From Hippophae tibetana (Eukaryota; Streptophyta; Magnoliopsida; Rosales; Elaeagnaceae), in contig CM072806.1 in assembly GCA_037013495.1 (NCBI GenBank), forward strand, positions 30,320,001 through 30,384,000: a stretch of 64,000 bases of DNA, read 5' to 3'. Both the position numbers and the translations under genes were made by a program. The notes beneath the pieces were generated by a model, which did not search any database, was not told the DNA's origin, and was given only the letters and a program-made list of their open reading frames with translations. Position 1 is the first letter of the stretch; every line of letters starts with the position of its first letter. Positions 1-12,320 of this stretch are shown one piece after another.

Positions 1-149
1 GCTTCTACTTTGAACAGTTAAAAACTGTACTTAATTTACATTCGTGAAAATCGGCAAGGATGGAAAAGTCCAAACTACAAAGGGATTAAAAGGTGTAGAC
101 TATGAAATGTCATATGTTGATACCATTAAAATATGAACTCCACCTCGAT

Positions 150-530
150 AGGCCATGTTGGACCTTTGAATAGACAACAACTATGCCTTGGGTTTAGAAG
201 TTGCAACAACTTCTATAACCCACTTCTAAGGGCCATGATGAACCTTTGAATGCCAATAACTATACATTGAGTTAAGAAGTTGCTACAACTTCTATGGGCC
301 ATGCTAAACCTTTCAATAGGTAACAACTATACCCCGGGTTCAAAAGTTGCTACAACTTCTACATCCTACCTCTACGAGCCATGTTGGAACTTTGAATAGG
401 CAGAAACTACGCGTTGGCTTTAGAAGTTGCTACAACTTCTATACCATATCTCTATAGGTTGTGCTAGACCTTTGAACAGGAAATAACCATATCCAAGGTT
501 CAAGAGTTGCTACAATATATGCACCCCATC
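150..530. repeat. Five-copy minisatellite, unit about 66-80 bp, with a hairpin in each unit
   Basis: Units begin near 151, 231, 297, 377 and 456, each opening with a variant of GGCCATGTTGGACCTTTGAA. Most carry the inverted repeat AGAAGTTGCTACAACTTCT (8-bp arms, 3-base loop); the last unit has decayed. The array lies downstream of the minus-strand retroelement ORF at 1398-3893. Function unknown. Confidence 0.75.
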
Positions 531-1397
531 AATGCAAACATAGATTTGCTCATGTTAGGGACCTTGAGTCCTCAACTCCGGTCATTGATAAAAACTATTG
601 GGTATGAATAGAGTGCAACAACATTCATGATAGAATGTAATAATCCACCAAGGAATACAAAATTTTTCTAAGTCTCAAAACCAAATGCTTATATGACTTG
701 ATAAACTTAAGCACACCAAGCATGTGGGTTGGTATAACAAGCACACCTTGGTTCAAAAAAACCACCCTTACATTAAATGAAAACAAATCATAAGAAAGTA
801 ACAAAGTTTAGGCACAATACCAATGGGTACACGGTCAAATTGAAAGTCAGTAGACTAGTTATTGGACACACGGTAAACTGGCCGAACATGGTATACATAG
901 ATGAAAATGGTACATGTGGTTAAACATCATGCATGTTGGAAAACATGGTACATATGGATGGATATGGTACCATAGCCAGACATGGCCCATGTGGCCAAAT
1001 AGAGGGAGCTTGTATGGACATAACATATATGGTGGGACATAATGTATATGCCCATCCAAGGAACATATGCATGCATTCATCTTGATTACTATGGACCCAC
1101 TCCCTAAAAGTACACACTATAGTATACCATCACAATGGATCATAGATCCTAACAAAGGACGTGCTCAAGGAGCATTTTTTTCTTCAAAATAGATGAGATC
1201 ACTGATGGACCTCACTAAAGAGTCGCTACTAAAATATAAAAGTAAAGTACAGAATTCAAAGGTGCAAACATGATAAGGCAACAAAAAATATGTATCCAAA
1301 ATGTACATACACTTTGGTGGAAACTAAAATCAAAAGAATATGGTATATGTACTTTGGTAGGAAATGAAATCAAAAGAACATAAAGTGGTAACCTACT
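531..1397. other. Non-coding AT-rich stretch with CATGG/CCATG low complexity
   Basis: No coding signal found. Between about 870 and 1060 the words CATGG, ATGG and GGTACAT recur often enough to look like a decayed short tandem repeat. The short open frames here lack family resemblance. Confidence 0.5.
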
Positions 1398-3893
1398 AAT
1401 CTCTACCATCATCCTTTATGTCAACTTCATCCTTAGTCGCCTCTGGACCATCACTATTGGGTCCATCCTGGCCCTCTTCCTCCCAGTCAGAAATGATCAC
1501 ACCATGGTAGGAGGCCTTATCTTTTGAATCTAAAAAATGATAGTAGAAAGAGCCATGTTAGGATAAACCTTTCAAAATCATTATTGTATAGTTTCAAAAT
1601 TTTAAGCCCACACGTATAACATGTCTTGAGTGTAATCATCAAAATATTTGTACTCGTCAACTGCACTTGCTCTAAGTGTCCCCATCTCAGCATTGAGCTT
1701 ACATATTTTTTCTTTAGATAAAGGAAGGCACGTAGACAACTCTTGGTTTAGAATTTTCTCCTAGGTGAGAGTAGCCTCCAATGTCGCCATTGATGCTGCA
1801 TGGTCTAGTTGGGATATGTGATATGCCTTCTGAAGTTTTTCTAACTCCCACCTTGACTCACAGTAGGTAAGATCAGTAGCATCTCTAGGCTCAATCGCCT
1901 TACTATGCTTCTCCCCAATAGTAGCCAAGCGACCCTTCAAATTAGCATGAACCTTAACAACATTATCCAAATTTGAGGAAAGTTTTTGGGCCATAGAAAA
2001 AAGACTATACAAAACTAAACCCCTAATTTTTGTATATTCTAAAAGAGTGTGGGCTGTAGAAGATGACACAAGAAGGAAATCCAAGTTCAAAAGTTGTGAA
2101 CTTGTACCACCTACAATTGGCACCGACATAAATTCTATGGGTATTGATGAAGACCCCGTCCTTCTAAGAGGTGCTCCAAAAGTGGGGTCTTTTTTTATTT
2201 TGAAATCCCCAGAGTTACAAATCACCTTAGTATATAAAGGTCCTTCCTCTTTACTGGACTCTTGAAGAAATTTGAAGGCTGTTAAGCTCTTGTTTCTCCT
2301 ACTAACTAGAAGATCAAAAGTCATACTTGCAAAAAGAAAAAAAAGTGTCAATGAAGTGCCTGAAATAAGATACTAAAAATAAAGAGATAAGGTTACACAC
2401 TGTTAGGATATAGAGAACCACCACTATTTGGCTTAGTTATTGTGGGATCTAAACCCTAGTAAGTAATTGGTTTTGAGAGTATGATTCTATCACTATTTCA
2501 CTCTTTCATGGATGTACCATAAATATAATTGATGAACTTCAACTACTTCTTGGAAGTACAACCATACAACCAACAAATTGTAAACAAAAAAGGATATGTT
2601 AGAAATAAATAAAACATACCATAGTGAGGGTCAGTCTTAGAGTGTCCTATCTTTCCTCTCATATTGTGTGAGTGTGGAAGGGACCCTCGGGAGATCTAAA
2701 TCAAAATATCCATCCACCATGGAGAAGGAGTCCTGCCACCTCTTGTTAGTGTGTGGAAGATTCTCAATCAAAACACAATTGGCAAAGGGTCTAATATAGA
2801 ACCAATCACGACTGTGACCTTTAAGCTATGAAAAGTAGTAGTAAGTGAACTCTTCCATGGTAAGTTCATGTTCGTATTCCTTCTAAAGTACCCAACAAGA
2901 TAACAATATATGGTAATAGTTAGAGGAAACTAGGATGGTTTAAAACCAACATATGTCAAGAAATTTCACATTATAGGCAAAAAGAGTAGTCTTTGTCCAA
3001 TAAAGAAGTGATTTGTAGACAATTCCCAAAATGGGGTTGCTCCAAATCATGTTTGGAAATTGAGGTATCAACCTTATTCATTCCGATATATTAAAGATCT
3101 CCCTAACTTTGTCCAATAAAGGATCCTTCATCTGTGAATAGGCCCTATTCATAGAAAGGAAAAGTGAGGTCTTCTTTATCAGGACCTAATTGGTACTTAG
3201 GAATACCAATTGGGATAAAATCAAAGTCTTCATCACTCGAAAAGTCCCCACAAATAGAACTGTATTGTTAGAATGATCCAAAATCACCACCTGACTCAAT
3301 GCATACCTGGTTGCCACTGTATGGACTCCATCCACTATTGCATGGACCCGAGCTACCACCATGGTCGGACACCCATGGGTGGGTAGACCATGGCTGGACC
3401 TCTATGGTTGACTAGACATGGTTCCCGCTCTTCCATTGGTCCTCTACTAGATGACTACCTCACACGACCCATCCCAACTTATGCTAGCTTATCCCCATGA
3501 TGGTCAAGTCTGATCATGTCTATCAATCATCCTGTCCTCCATCACTACCTGTGCAAGGTGTTTGTATAGCAAGAAAATAAAAATCCTATAATTTTTACAA
3601 AGTGCTTGGAAAATAAATTAAAAAAGGAAAAAAAAAAGAAAATAGATACTTTCCAAACTTTGAAGGAAGCCCCTCATCTCAAAAGTGTGTTTTGAAGAGT
3701 TGAATGAAAGAATAAGGGATGAACTCTCTTCATATAAGGGGTAAGGTGATCTCAACCATTCATCAAAGGACCCATCCAAGGGTTGTAAGTAATTGGGTAG
3801 CCTATGGGCTTGAAACTCCATATACTTGGACTTATGTCCTTTCTTCAACAATAAAAAAATGAACCCAGTGAATAGTGGTTTTGATGTCAACAT
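1398..3893 (-). pseudogene. Broken plant retroelement ORF, Transposase_28-like with C-terminal coiled coil
   Basis: Reading the minus strand from about 3.9 kb down to a stop near 1.4 kb gives pieces resembling the large gag-like protein that plant databases call putative gypsy-type transposon. One piece near 2650-2880 reads YYF...RDWFYIRPF...LP.TNKRWQDSFSMVDGYFD, matching the conserved middle of that family. An open stretch at 1761-2351 (196 residues) is Ser/Thr-rich, then helical and charged like a coiled coil. It continues out of frame into a tail with SAVDEYK and an acidic end near 1400-1480. The piece at 3618-3893 may be the N-terminal part but is less certain. Stops, frameshifts and possibly introns separate the pieces. 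A second, plus-strand copy lies at 13361-14224 and 31856-33010. Family assignment is from memory of motifs; function is unknown beyond a structural, gag-like role. Confidence 0.4.
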
Positions 3894-4289
3894 AATTTCC
3901 TAATTAAGAGTCCCATTGAGAAATTGTAAAAACCATTAGCAATAGGATATCACCGCACACAAGTTTAAGTGCCTAGAAAAATGAGAAATTTGTTATACAG
4001 GCGAATAATGGTCACATAATAGTGTATTTGACATCACTAGTGAGGTTCAAAAGATAGTGAACCTAGATGGTGATGTAATGGCAAATAGATCTCCTAGTCC
4101 ATGTACCCAAGCCTAACAGGTATATGGGTTGATGTTGGATGTAAAAAATTCACACCACATGGCATAATATAAGAGGTCTTAGTGAACAAATAACTTGTAG
4201 GCCATCCTAGTTAGTGCTGGGCCACGAAATAAGCCCCAACATATACAAAATATCTAATAGATAAATGACATTGAAAACTTTTAGTTATC

Positions 4290-4668
4290 TGATAATGGGA
4301 TAATTAAGTAGATAAAGTTTCAATATTTAAATGTAAGTTTATCGCTATGGGTAAGGTTTATCACTAGGTATATTATTTCCTATAAATATTCACCACTGTA
4401 CACCATTAACGAGAATCAATTAACTACTACTACACATAAAACTTATTCTCTCATTTATAGACATTGAGATCTAAATTCTCCTTTCTTAAATATCTCTTGG
4501 CATCTCTCTACATCACAAGGAGAGATATGAGTCTCCTCCTTCTTCTCGTTACTTGAACTTACTTAAGCATCAAAAGACCAAATGTCACTACACTCTATGG
4601 TGATTTGAGGTCCTAATGGTGTGTTATCTATTCTTAAGTACACATGAAGTAAGTGATGCATCAATCGT
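4290..4668 (+). repeat. LTR-like fragment, possibly a Tat-lineage solo LTR
   Basis: Begins TGATAATGGG and ends GATGCATCA, with a TATA-like CCTATAAATATTC near 4378. Downstream are the CT-rich leader and the phrase ACTTGAACTTACTTAAGCATC, reminiscent of the R-U5 part of Tat-lineage gypsy LTRs. No primer site or target duplication was recognised, so the ends are tentative. Confidence 0.3.
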
Positions 4669-5403
4669 TTATGTTGACAAAAAATAATATCAACTACATT
4701 TCTTAATTTTTTTTTTAATTTTTTGGAATATTTTTCTCTTCAAACGTCAACCACCCCGTTACTTGTAGGATTAAATTCAATCTTTACCAAAAGTGACCTA
4801 AAAAACCAAAATTAACAAGAAATGATCAAAGTATCTAAAAATCCAACACTGAGATGATTAATTAGCCTCAATTTTAATAAATGTGACTATCGTGTACAAT
4901 TTATGATAATAAAGTAACCAAAGTGTTGTGTTAATTAACATATTCATTCCTATCTTTAGCCATTCACCAAATCTTGAGTCCTGTTCTCCGAAGACAATAT
5001 TGACATTTATTGCTAGCTTATAGTAGCTAGTTTCATGTGCTACAGTTACATGGCCACAAACTAGAAAATATATGGGAAACGTCATACTTAAGTTCTATCC
5101 ATAATGTAGGAGATTGGAAAGGTATCCAAACCCCCGGGATCAGAGGTTTATCTTGTTGTGAACTTCAAAGGTTGGTTTTTTAGCTACAAGGAAACAACAG
5201 TTTTATTATTTTTTTTAATTTTTATAATCCAAACTATGATTAAAATCAGATATCCAATACCAATCTAATCAAAATCTTATAAATAATTGTAATATTTATT
5301 TTGATCAATAATTTTAGCAATTACTCAAAATTTTATAGAATAAAACATTTTTTTCTTAGAATAAGTAATTAAAATATTTTTGTAAAATTTCTATAACAAG
5401 TTT
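4669..5403. other. AT-rich non-coding stretch
   Basis: Long A and T runs, no family motif and no convincing reading frame. I see nothing assignable here. Confidence 0.5.
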
Positions 5404-6026
5404 CTATAAAAATAGATAGCAACAAAACTCATTAATAGGTAGGTGAAGTAACTTTGCAGCTTTGAAGTTTTTCCCTTCTCCCCCTGCTTTGTTTCCTCTA
5501 CTTCGTTCCTTTACTTTGCTACGGTCACCTCTTCTCCGTTCTCCTCTCTGTTTCACGATTAGTTTTCCAAGAGACGAATGGAGGAAACAAAGCACTGGTG
5601 GTCCGTTTGCTTCGTTGATTAGAGGTAACTGATGTAGATTTTTTTTGTGTTTGTGATCTTCTAGTATGGATATTGTAGCTTCCTGAGAGTGTAGAAACTC
5701 TTCGATTTGCTTGCCTACCTGAGGCTCTGGTAGATGTTCTGGTTATGTCCGAGTTGCAAATTCAACTGGTTACTGTGGGATTGTTGATGGATAACAGCCT
5801 TGTTCTTCTTATCTTCAACTCATATTAGTTGGATAAGTAAAAGTCGTGTTGAGCAATAAAGCTTGGAAAATATCCTTCTTGATGATCAATTCTGTTTCCT
5901 TCTCTTTGCCTTGTTTGTGATGCAGTGGTTCTATACGTAGTAAATAGTTTAACAATTATACGTGTTGTTCTTGTTTCTAGTGTTCTTGTTAATGTACATA
6001 TACACTTTGAATTTTAATCAATAAAA
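5404..6026 (+). other. Transcript-like segment with possible intron and poly(A) signal
   Basis: A less AT-biased, CT-rich block (about 5460-5560) resembles a plant 5' leader. A candidate intron runs from GTAACT at 5625 to a TGATGCAG acceptor ending at 5925 (about 301 bp, T-rich). AATAAA follows at 6020-6025. No long reading frame is present, so this could be a non-coding transcript, a 5'/3' UTR remnant or part of an unrecognised LTR. All of this is inference from composition and splice-like words. Confidence 0.22.
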
Positions 6027-6636
6027 TCTCTTCATAATAAAAATTAAGCAATTAAAATATTTGAAATAATTATTTATACTATCTAATTGTATAACTATTA
6101 TAAATAGATAAATTTTGACGAGAAATTTATTTGATAATTTAAAAAAAACATACATAGTTAAGAAAACATAATAAGTTTTACTTTTTAATACAATCTATAT
6201 TTAATAACATTAATAGAAAATAAAATTCACTATAACAATTACCAAATATCAAATTTACTAAAACCAATTCATCCAAAAATACACAAAAATCATGCTATAT
6301 CATTAAGTAAAATAATGTTATCTACAGTTTATTAACATCCCATGTGAATGTATAAGCTTGGTCCTTCCAAATGTAACACAAGTAAGAGAAAAGCATGGAT
6401 TGTATCCATTTGAATTTAACTATCATTTGTAATTGTGGAAAAAAATGTGAAGAAAATGAATCCTTACTCACATTCACTATGTCATATTGATTATTGCATC
6501 TTCTTGTGAATTTCTTTCCAATTCCTCCGTAACAGTCTTCATCTTGTGTACGTAGCATGCATGGGTAAAATTTTCTTTACAAGTGAATGGGTTAAGTGGT
6601 GGATTCATTAAGCCCCTCTTTCATACAACTACATAT
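6026..6636. other. AT-rich non-coding stretch
   Basis: No coding signal or repeat family recognised; simple A/T-rich sequence up to the copia LTR. Confidence 0.5.
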
Positions 6637-7041
6637 TGTTGAATAAAATTTAGAATACATAACTCTAAATTTATTAATATTAGATCCAAACAAGTGAACA
6701 AACTACTTGCATTATACTTACAATAAAAGACATTATAACATCTTTCAAAAGCAACTCACAAATTGAATAGAAATACAAACACTCAAAGAGAAAGCTCTCA
6801 ACTTACACTCAAACTAAGAATACAAAGACTTATTTTTTTTTGATGAGATGATTAAACCAAATGCAAGGTAGGCTATTTATAGTCCTCACCATGCAATCTA
6901 CACACTTTTCTTTTTTATATCCTTCAACCACCTTATTTATTCATCCTTCAACCACCCTATTTATTCATCCTTCAACCACTCCATTTATTTCTCTACATCC
7001 TTCAACCACTTCATTTATTATGTTGGTGTTGATTTTCAACA
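6637..7041 (-). repeat. Ty1/copia 3' LTR (405 bp)
   Basis: The plus strand reads TGTTGAATAA...TTTTCAACA, giving the TGTTG...CAACA ends typical of copia LTRs. The flanking purine tract on the minus strand (TAGAAGGGGAG at 7042-7052) places this as the 3' LTR of the minus-strand copia element to its right. A TATTTATAG promoter-like word lies near 6873. The inner part carries a short tandem repeat (see 6920-7020). No matching 5' LTR exists in the window. Confidence 0.75.
6920..7020. repeat. Four-copy ~22-bp tandem repeat inside the copia LTR
   Basis: The core ATCCTTCAACCACC with TTTATT spacers is repeated four times, close to the promoter-like part of the LTR. It resembles an LTR enhancer-type repeat; function not shown. 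Confidence 0.7.
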
Positions 7042-7055
7042 CTCCCCTTCTACAC
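7042..7055 (-). other. Copia polypurine tract
   Basis: On the minus strand AGTGTAGAAGGGGAG abuts the LTR start TGTTGAAA. This is the usual plus-strand DNA priming site of copia elements. Confidence 0.6.
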
Positions 7056-10000
7056 TAGCTCTCACTATTTTTATTGTGTCAAGATGGCGGTGAAACATTT
7101 TGAACTTACCAACGCTTAAGATTTTTGTGAACAAGTTCACAACTTTATTATCTGTCTTAATTTGCCTCATCTCAATTTTTTATTGCAAAAATGTTTCTCT
7201 GATAAAGTGATAGTGCACTTCAACATGCTTAGTTCTTGCATGAAAGACTGGATTCTTTGCCAAACAAATTGCCGACTAATTCTCACAGTATAACAGAACT
7301 ACATAATTTATTGGTTGTTGTACATTATTCATTAGCGGTATCAACCATCTACTCTCTTGAGCTGCCATTGTCGCTGCTCGATACTCAACTTTAGTGGTTG
7401 ATAATGATATTGTCGGCTGTCTCTTACTACTCCAAGAAATTGTTCCAGAACCAAGCTTAAACACATACCTAGTTGTTAATTTCCTGGTTTCATGATCTCC
7501 TGCATATTCAACATTGTAGTAAGTAACTAACTTTTCGTTTCCACCTTTCTTGTACAAAAGACCATAGTCAATTGTACTCTTCATATATCTCAATATTCAT
7601 CAAACTGCTTCCAAATAAAGCTTCTTTGGATTTTGCATGTACCGAATCATTATACTAACTACATAAGAAAAATTAGGTCTAGTTAAGGCTAAGTAGATTA
7701 GACTACCTACCAATTTTTGATACATTGTCATATCTTCCAAATCTTTTCCTTCCTGTGCACACATTTTGGAATTTGGTTCCATCATAGTCAACCTCTTTAT
7801 CAAATCTTTGGAATATTTTTGTTGACAAAGAAATATTCCTTCTTGTGTGCGGTCAACCTCTAGACTAAGGAAGTGCTTAAGCTATCCAAGTTCCTTCATC
7901 TGGAAACAGATTGATAAATTCACCTTTGTTCGAAGAATTTTTGCCTCATCATTACCACTTATGATTAAATCATTTATGTACACTAGTACAATAACTAGCT
8001 TTCCTTCATTGGCTTTGACAAAAAGCTGGAATCTACAGGTGTTATTGAATAACCACTTTGTGTTAAAAATTCAGCAATTTTACCATACCATGCGCTGGGT
8101 GCCTGTTTCAATCTATAAAGTGCTTTTCGTAGCTTACACACATATTCAGGATGATCTTGGCTTTGAAAACCTATTGGTTGGATCATGTAGATCTCCCGAT
8201 CTAGTTTTCCATGAAGAAAAGCATTCTTCACATCCATTTGCCATAAATTCTAGTCTTTGTTGGCTGCAAGTGCAAGTAAGACTCGTGTAGTTGTAATTTT
8301 CACCACCAGACTAAACGTTTCATCATAGTCTAGTCCGTATTATTAAGAGAAACCATGAGCTACCAATCGTGCTTTCACATTTCCTGATTTTCGCATTAGA
8401 TCCCAAGTTTGATTTTGCTGAAGTGCATCAATCTCTTCTTTCATAGCTGTCATCCACTCAGATCTTTGCGATGCTTCTTCGAATGTCTCAGGTTCTATTG
8501 TCTCTTCAACTATGGTTGCATTAACATATTTGTGATTTGGCCTTCATGTTCTTGTTGACCTACGGAGTTGAGATTATGGAGTTGATTCTTTTGTTTCACT
8601 AGGCCCACCTTATTCATTTAGTTGTTGATATATGCCAGTTTTCCAAGGATTCTGAGTTACTCTTTGTTCGGCACCATCATTTTTTGCATCTTTGGATTCA
8701 TCTAAATGTGGTTGAAATTTAATAATATGCTCCCTTATCTTTTGTTGCAGCTTGTCTTCAAATTCTCTTAAGTTTGGCAATGCCTCTTTCTCTGAGGACT
8801 ACCAAGAAGATGCTTCATTGAACACCACATCTTGTGAAGTGTAGCATCTTCCACTTGTTGGATCACAACATTTCTACCCTTTTCTTTGGCTGTCACATCC
8901 CAAAAAGATACATCTAACAACTTTCTTGTCAAATTTGCTCCGTAAATGATCAGGAACAAATACATAACATACACAACCAAATACTTGAAAGTAGCTAACT
9001 GTAGGTTTCATGTTCCACAGTTTCTCAAAGGGTGAAACAAATTTTAACCTTGGTTAAGGAAGTCTGTTGATCACAAAGGCTGCAATCCTTATAGCTTCAG
9101 CCCAAAACCTCCCAGGTACATTCTTTTCATATAGCATACTCCAAATAATTTTTGCAAGATGTCATTTCTTTCTCTTCGCTACACCATTTTGTTATGGTGT
9201 GTTGGCAAAAGTGTACTAATGATGTATTCGACATTCCCTTAGGTATTGAGAGAACTTACTTAAGCTATATTCTTCGTCATTGTCTGTGTGCAAGCAATAG
9301 ATCTTCTTTCCTACTTCTCCTTCAGTTGACTCTCTGAACTCTTTAAACTTTGAGAATATATCAGATTTTTCTTTCATAAAACAGATCTTCTTTCCTACTT
9401 CTCCTTCAGTTGACTCTCTAAACTCTTTAAACTTTGAGAATATATCAGATTTTTCTTTCATAAAGAAAACCCACACATACCTTGAGAATTCATTAATGAA
9501 TGTCACTATGTATTGCACACCACCAATTGATGGTTGCTTAATAGGACTAAATACATCAGCGTGAACTAACTCCAATGGTTCTTTTGCTTTAAACTTCGAT
9601 TCCTCATATGGAAATTATTGAGCTTTACCATATTGGGATCCTGCACAGACCGTATCTGTTCACACATCTAGTTAAGGATGCCCTTTAAGCATCAATTTCT
9701 TCACCATCACACTTAGCTTGAAATAACTAATGTGACCTAACCGCATATGCCATAGATTTGTTGTCTCATTTCTTCTTGTCGTATCTACATATGCAGATTC
9801 TGTTGACATCATATAGACTGATTCCAATCGTTTCCCCTCCATTGTTAGTGTTTTTGATATTTTGAGATCAAGATATAGTGGCCTGATGATGTCAATTGAA
9901 CTATAGATAGCAAGTTTTTTTTTTCATTCTTGGGACATGATAAACATCATATAGTGGTACCTGGTTAGTATTATATCGAGGCGTAACTATTATCTTACCG

Positions 10001-10190
10001 ATGTGGACTATCGGTAACCTTGAGTTATCAGCTGTCACTACTACATGACCTCCCCTGTACTCAGACTTGCTTTCCAACTTTTGTTTATCACCTGTCATAT
10101 AATTTGAGCAGCCTGAATCTACGATCCAATCATTCAAGGCTCCATCACTCACTACATCTTTCAAGCTTCTGTCCATGTTATCAATCCCTC
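7056..10190 (-). pseudogene. Ty1/copia pol pseudogene: protease, integrase, reverse transcriptase, RNase H
   Basis: Read on the minus strand the domains come in copia order (PR-IN-RT-RH). Protease is at about 9901-10176 with WIVDSGC and YDVYHVPRM. Integrase runs from about 9880 to 8800, with the GAG-pre-integrase words LWHMRLGH and the core ELVHADVF...[10 protein letters not shown] plus [10 protein letters not shown] is at about 8500-7600 (MDVKNAFLHG, LYRLKQAPSAWY) with the catalytic box reading YIND instead of YVDD (near 7969-7980). RNase H is at about 7600-7060 ([31 protein letters not shown]). Stops and frameshifts are scattered throughout, so it is dead. The gag half and the 5' LTR are absent: at about 10190 the sequence switches to an unrelated Athila-like gag. 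A tandem duplication lies in the integrase core. Confidence 0.85.
9299..9466 (-). repeat. 84-bp in-frame tandem duplication in copia integrase core
   Basis: Two copies at exactly 84-bp spacing (9299 and 9383) differ at one visible base. They repeat 28 residues around [19 protein letters not shown], between the two catalytic Asp regions. The frame is kept across both copies. Confidence 0.9.
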
Positions 10191-10194
10191 ATAG

Positions 10195-10770
10195 AAGTAT
10201 TGAACTAATAATTGCTCACTTAATTGATGATAAGGGAAACTTGCACATGATTTATTGAATCAGTCCCAATACTCATAACAATTCTCCCCATTGTCATACT
10301 GAACATCACAAATTTATTTCTTCATTAAAGTGGCCTTAGAAGCTAGAAAATATTTCTCCAAGAAGGGCTACTTCATCTCATTCCAACTATTTATAGTTCT
10401 AGATGGTAAGTAATACAACCACTCTTTAGCACTGTTTGTTAAAGAGAATGAGAATGTTATAAGTTTTACTTGTTCTTCAAAAGTGCTATTAAGTTTCATG
10501 CTAGAACAAATAACATAAAATCCCTTTAGATGCTTGTTTCGATACTCATCATCTAGACCTCAAAACATAGACAAGAGATAAATTATGCCAGACTTCAATT
10601 CAAGAGCATAACTGTTGTCATCAAATTGAATGCACAATGTTTGTTGATCTAAAGCAGATTATGCCATCTCCCTAAGAGTTTTATTGGGTTTATTCACATC
10701 CATCTCTGTGTGGATGAAATGATCGTAATCGCCAATGAGTCGCTTGAACATGGAAGATCTATCTGAATTG
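10195..10770 (-). pseudogene. Athila-like Ty3/gypsy gag fragment
   Basis: Conceptual minus-strand translation shows Athila-type capsid words in order: QTLCIQF near the N-terminus, FYVICSSMKL, EEQVKL, FSLTNSAKEWLYYLPS, NSWNEMK, FLEKYFLASKAT, ENCYEYWD and [16 protein letters not shown]. This is the retrotransposon gag (capsid) domain that packages element RNA. Internal stops are present. It is cut off at about 10195, where copia protease sequence begins. A primer site and an LTR in the same orientation follow upstream at 11022-12227. Confidence 0.75.
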
Positions 10771-11021
10771 CTTACTCAATTTTTTTTGAGTTTGATCACA
10801 TATTGTAGTGTGGGTTCATTCACTGTGGTTCTGAAAAGAAAATAAAGATTATAAATAAATTAAGTAAAAATAAGACAAAATAAAAATAAAGATAAAGAAA
10901 ATATTTTTTTAATTTTCAGAAAGATTTTCTACTTTTTTATTTTTTGAAATTTTTTATATTATTATTTTGTATAAAATACTTAAAAATAAATAATTGCAAA
11001 TAAAAATTAATTTAATGAAAA
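10771..11021 (-). other. Athila-like leader between primer site and gag
   Basis: AT-rich untranslated leader with A- and T-runs, typical spacing between primer site and gag. No other feature. Confidence 0.5.
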
Positions 11022-11045
11022 TCCCTGATAACATGACGCCAAAAT
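11022..11045 (-). other. Degenerate tRNA-Asp-type primer binding site
   Basis: On the minus strand TTTTGGCGTCATGTTATCAGGGA stands directly after the LTR end. It resembles TGGCGCCGTTGCCGGGGA, the site complementary to the 3' end of plant tRNA-Asp used by Athila-type elements, with several substitutions. Confidence 0.6.
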
Positions 11046-12227
11046 TGATGTAGTTGAGAGGAACAACTAACTTAAACTTTACATTAAATTGCTTAAGATA
11101 TCGTGAATTAGTATATAGCAAGTATAAGTCTTTCTTGCATATGGTTTTAGAAACTAAATCCTATTTATTAAAAGAGTGTGATTTTGGTTTTGTAAACTAA
11201 AGATTAAATCTAATAATTAAAGATTAATAAAGATAAAAAAATAAGACGATGATAAATATTCAAATAAAAGAACATTTGCATGATCATTATTCTTCATCAC
11301 TAGCATATATTACAAATCAACAAAATCATATTGTATTCTCCTATTATTTGATTATACCAACTTAGAGAAATTGATAACCATAAAAATCTTCACCTCTTCC
11401 TACAAATTCATTAACTAAACAAAACTCTTAATCCAAATTCTTTTTAATAAGCAACCTAGAAAAAGTTCTCAAAATTTAATCTATCAAAAGCATTAATTTT
11501 TAAAGAAGTAGATTAGATCAAAATTAAACACACAAGCTTTGTTTAATTATCTTGAACATTAATTCTCATTTCCAACAATTTATCACTAATTATTTAAATT
11601 GATTAAACGATTACGTGTCAAGTTAACAAAATCGATTAACAATGAATTAATTTGATTATTTAATCGCAAACTTAAATAATCAAATAAATGCATATAATAA
11701 TTAAAACTGAGAATTAATATAGAATCAAAAAAATAATTGAATATAATATTGCAAATCTTATTAATTATTTCAATCCATATCCAAGGCTCTGAAATCATGC
11801 ACAATTAATTATAAAATTATCTATTCATAGAAAAAAAACAAATTTAGAAAATTATTCATGAAAACAATAAAAGAAAAGGGAAGAAATCTTAAATTTTTTG
11901 TTTTTTAATCTAATCTTCAACCCCTTTAATTTCTTATTGAATCCTTTTCTTCTCAATTTTTGCATTCTACTTAATTCTATAATTTTTTATTATTTTATTT
12001 TTATTTTTTCCTCTTAAGTTTTCGTGCAATTTTGGTACTTATTTTATTTTACGCGGTGTTAGTTTGTATGCATATTGAGAAAAATCTATTTTTGACTTGT
12101 ATTAAGATTGATGGCTCGTAATTCGTATGTGACGTCGAGAAAATATCATCGATGAAAAAAAAGAAAGTGCCACATGTCAGTTTGTGAGATTATGAGGTGA
12201 AAAGTGCTTATAAAATAGTACTTATCA
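11046..12227 (-). repeat. Athila-like 5' LTR (about 1.18 kb)
   Basis: The plus strand starts TGATGTAG next to the primer site and ends TAGTACTTATCA, so the minus-strand LTR opens TGATAAGTAC. That matches the openings of the other Athila-like LTRs in this window. Mostly AT-rich; the partner 3' LTR was not found. Confidence 0.6.
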
Positions 12228-12320
12228 TGTACAAAGATTAGGTTTCCTATAGAACCTTTGCTAGGGTTTGAAGCACATTGAGCTTGTAAAGCTAGGGAAA
12301 ATACACTTTACAGATAGACC

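Noticed and set aside
2047..2265. Plus-strand frame of 72 codons
   Set aside because: Antisense of the minus-strand Transposase_28-like ORF, which has the better family match.
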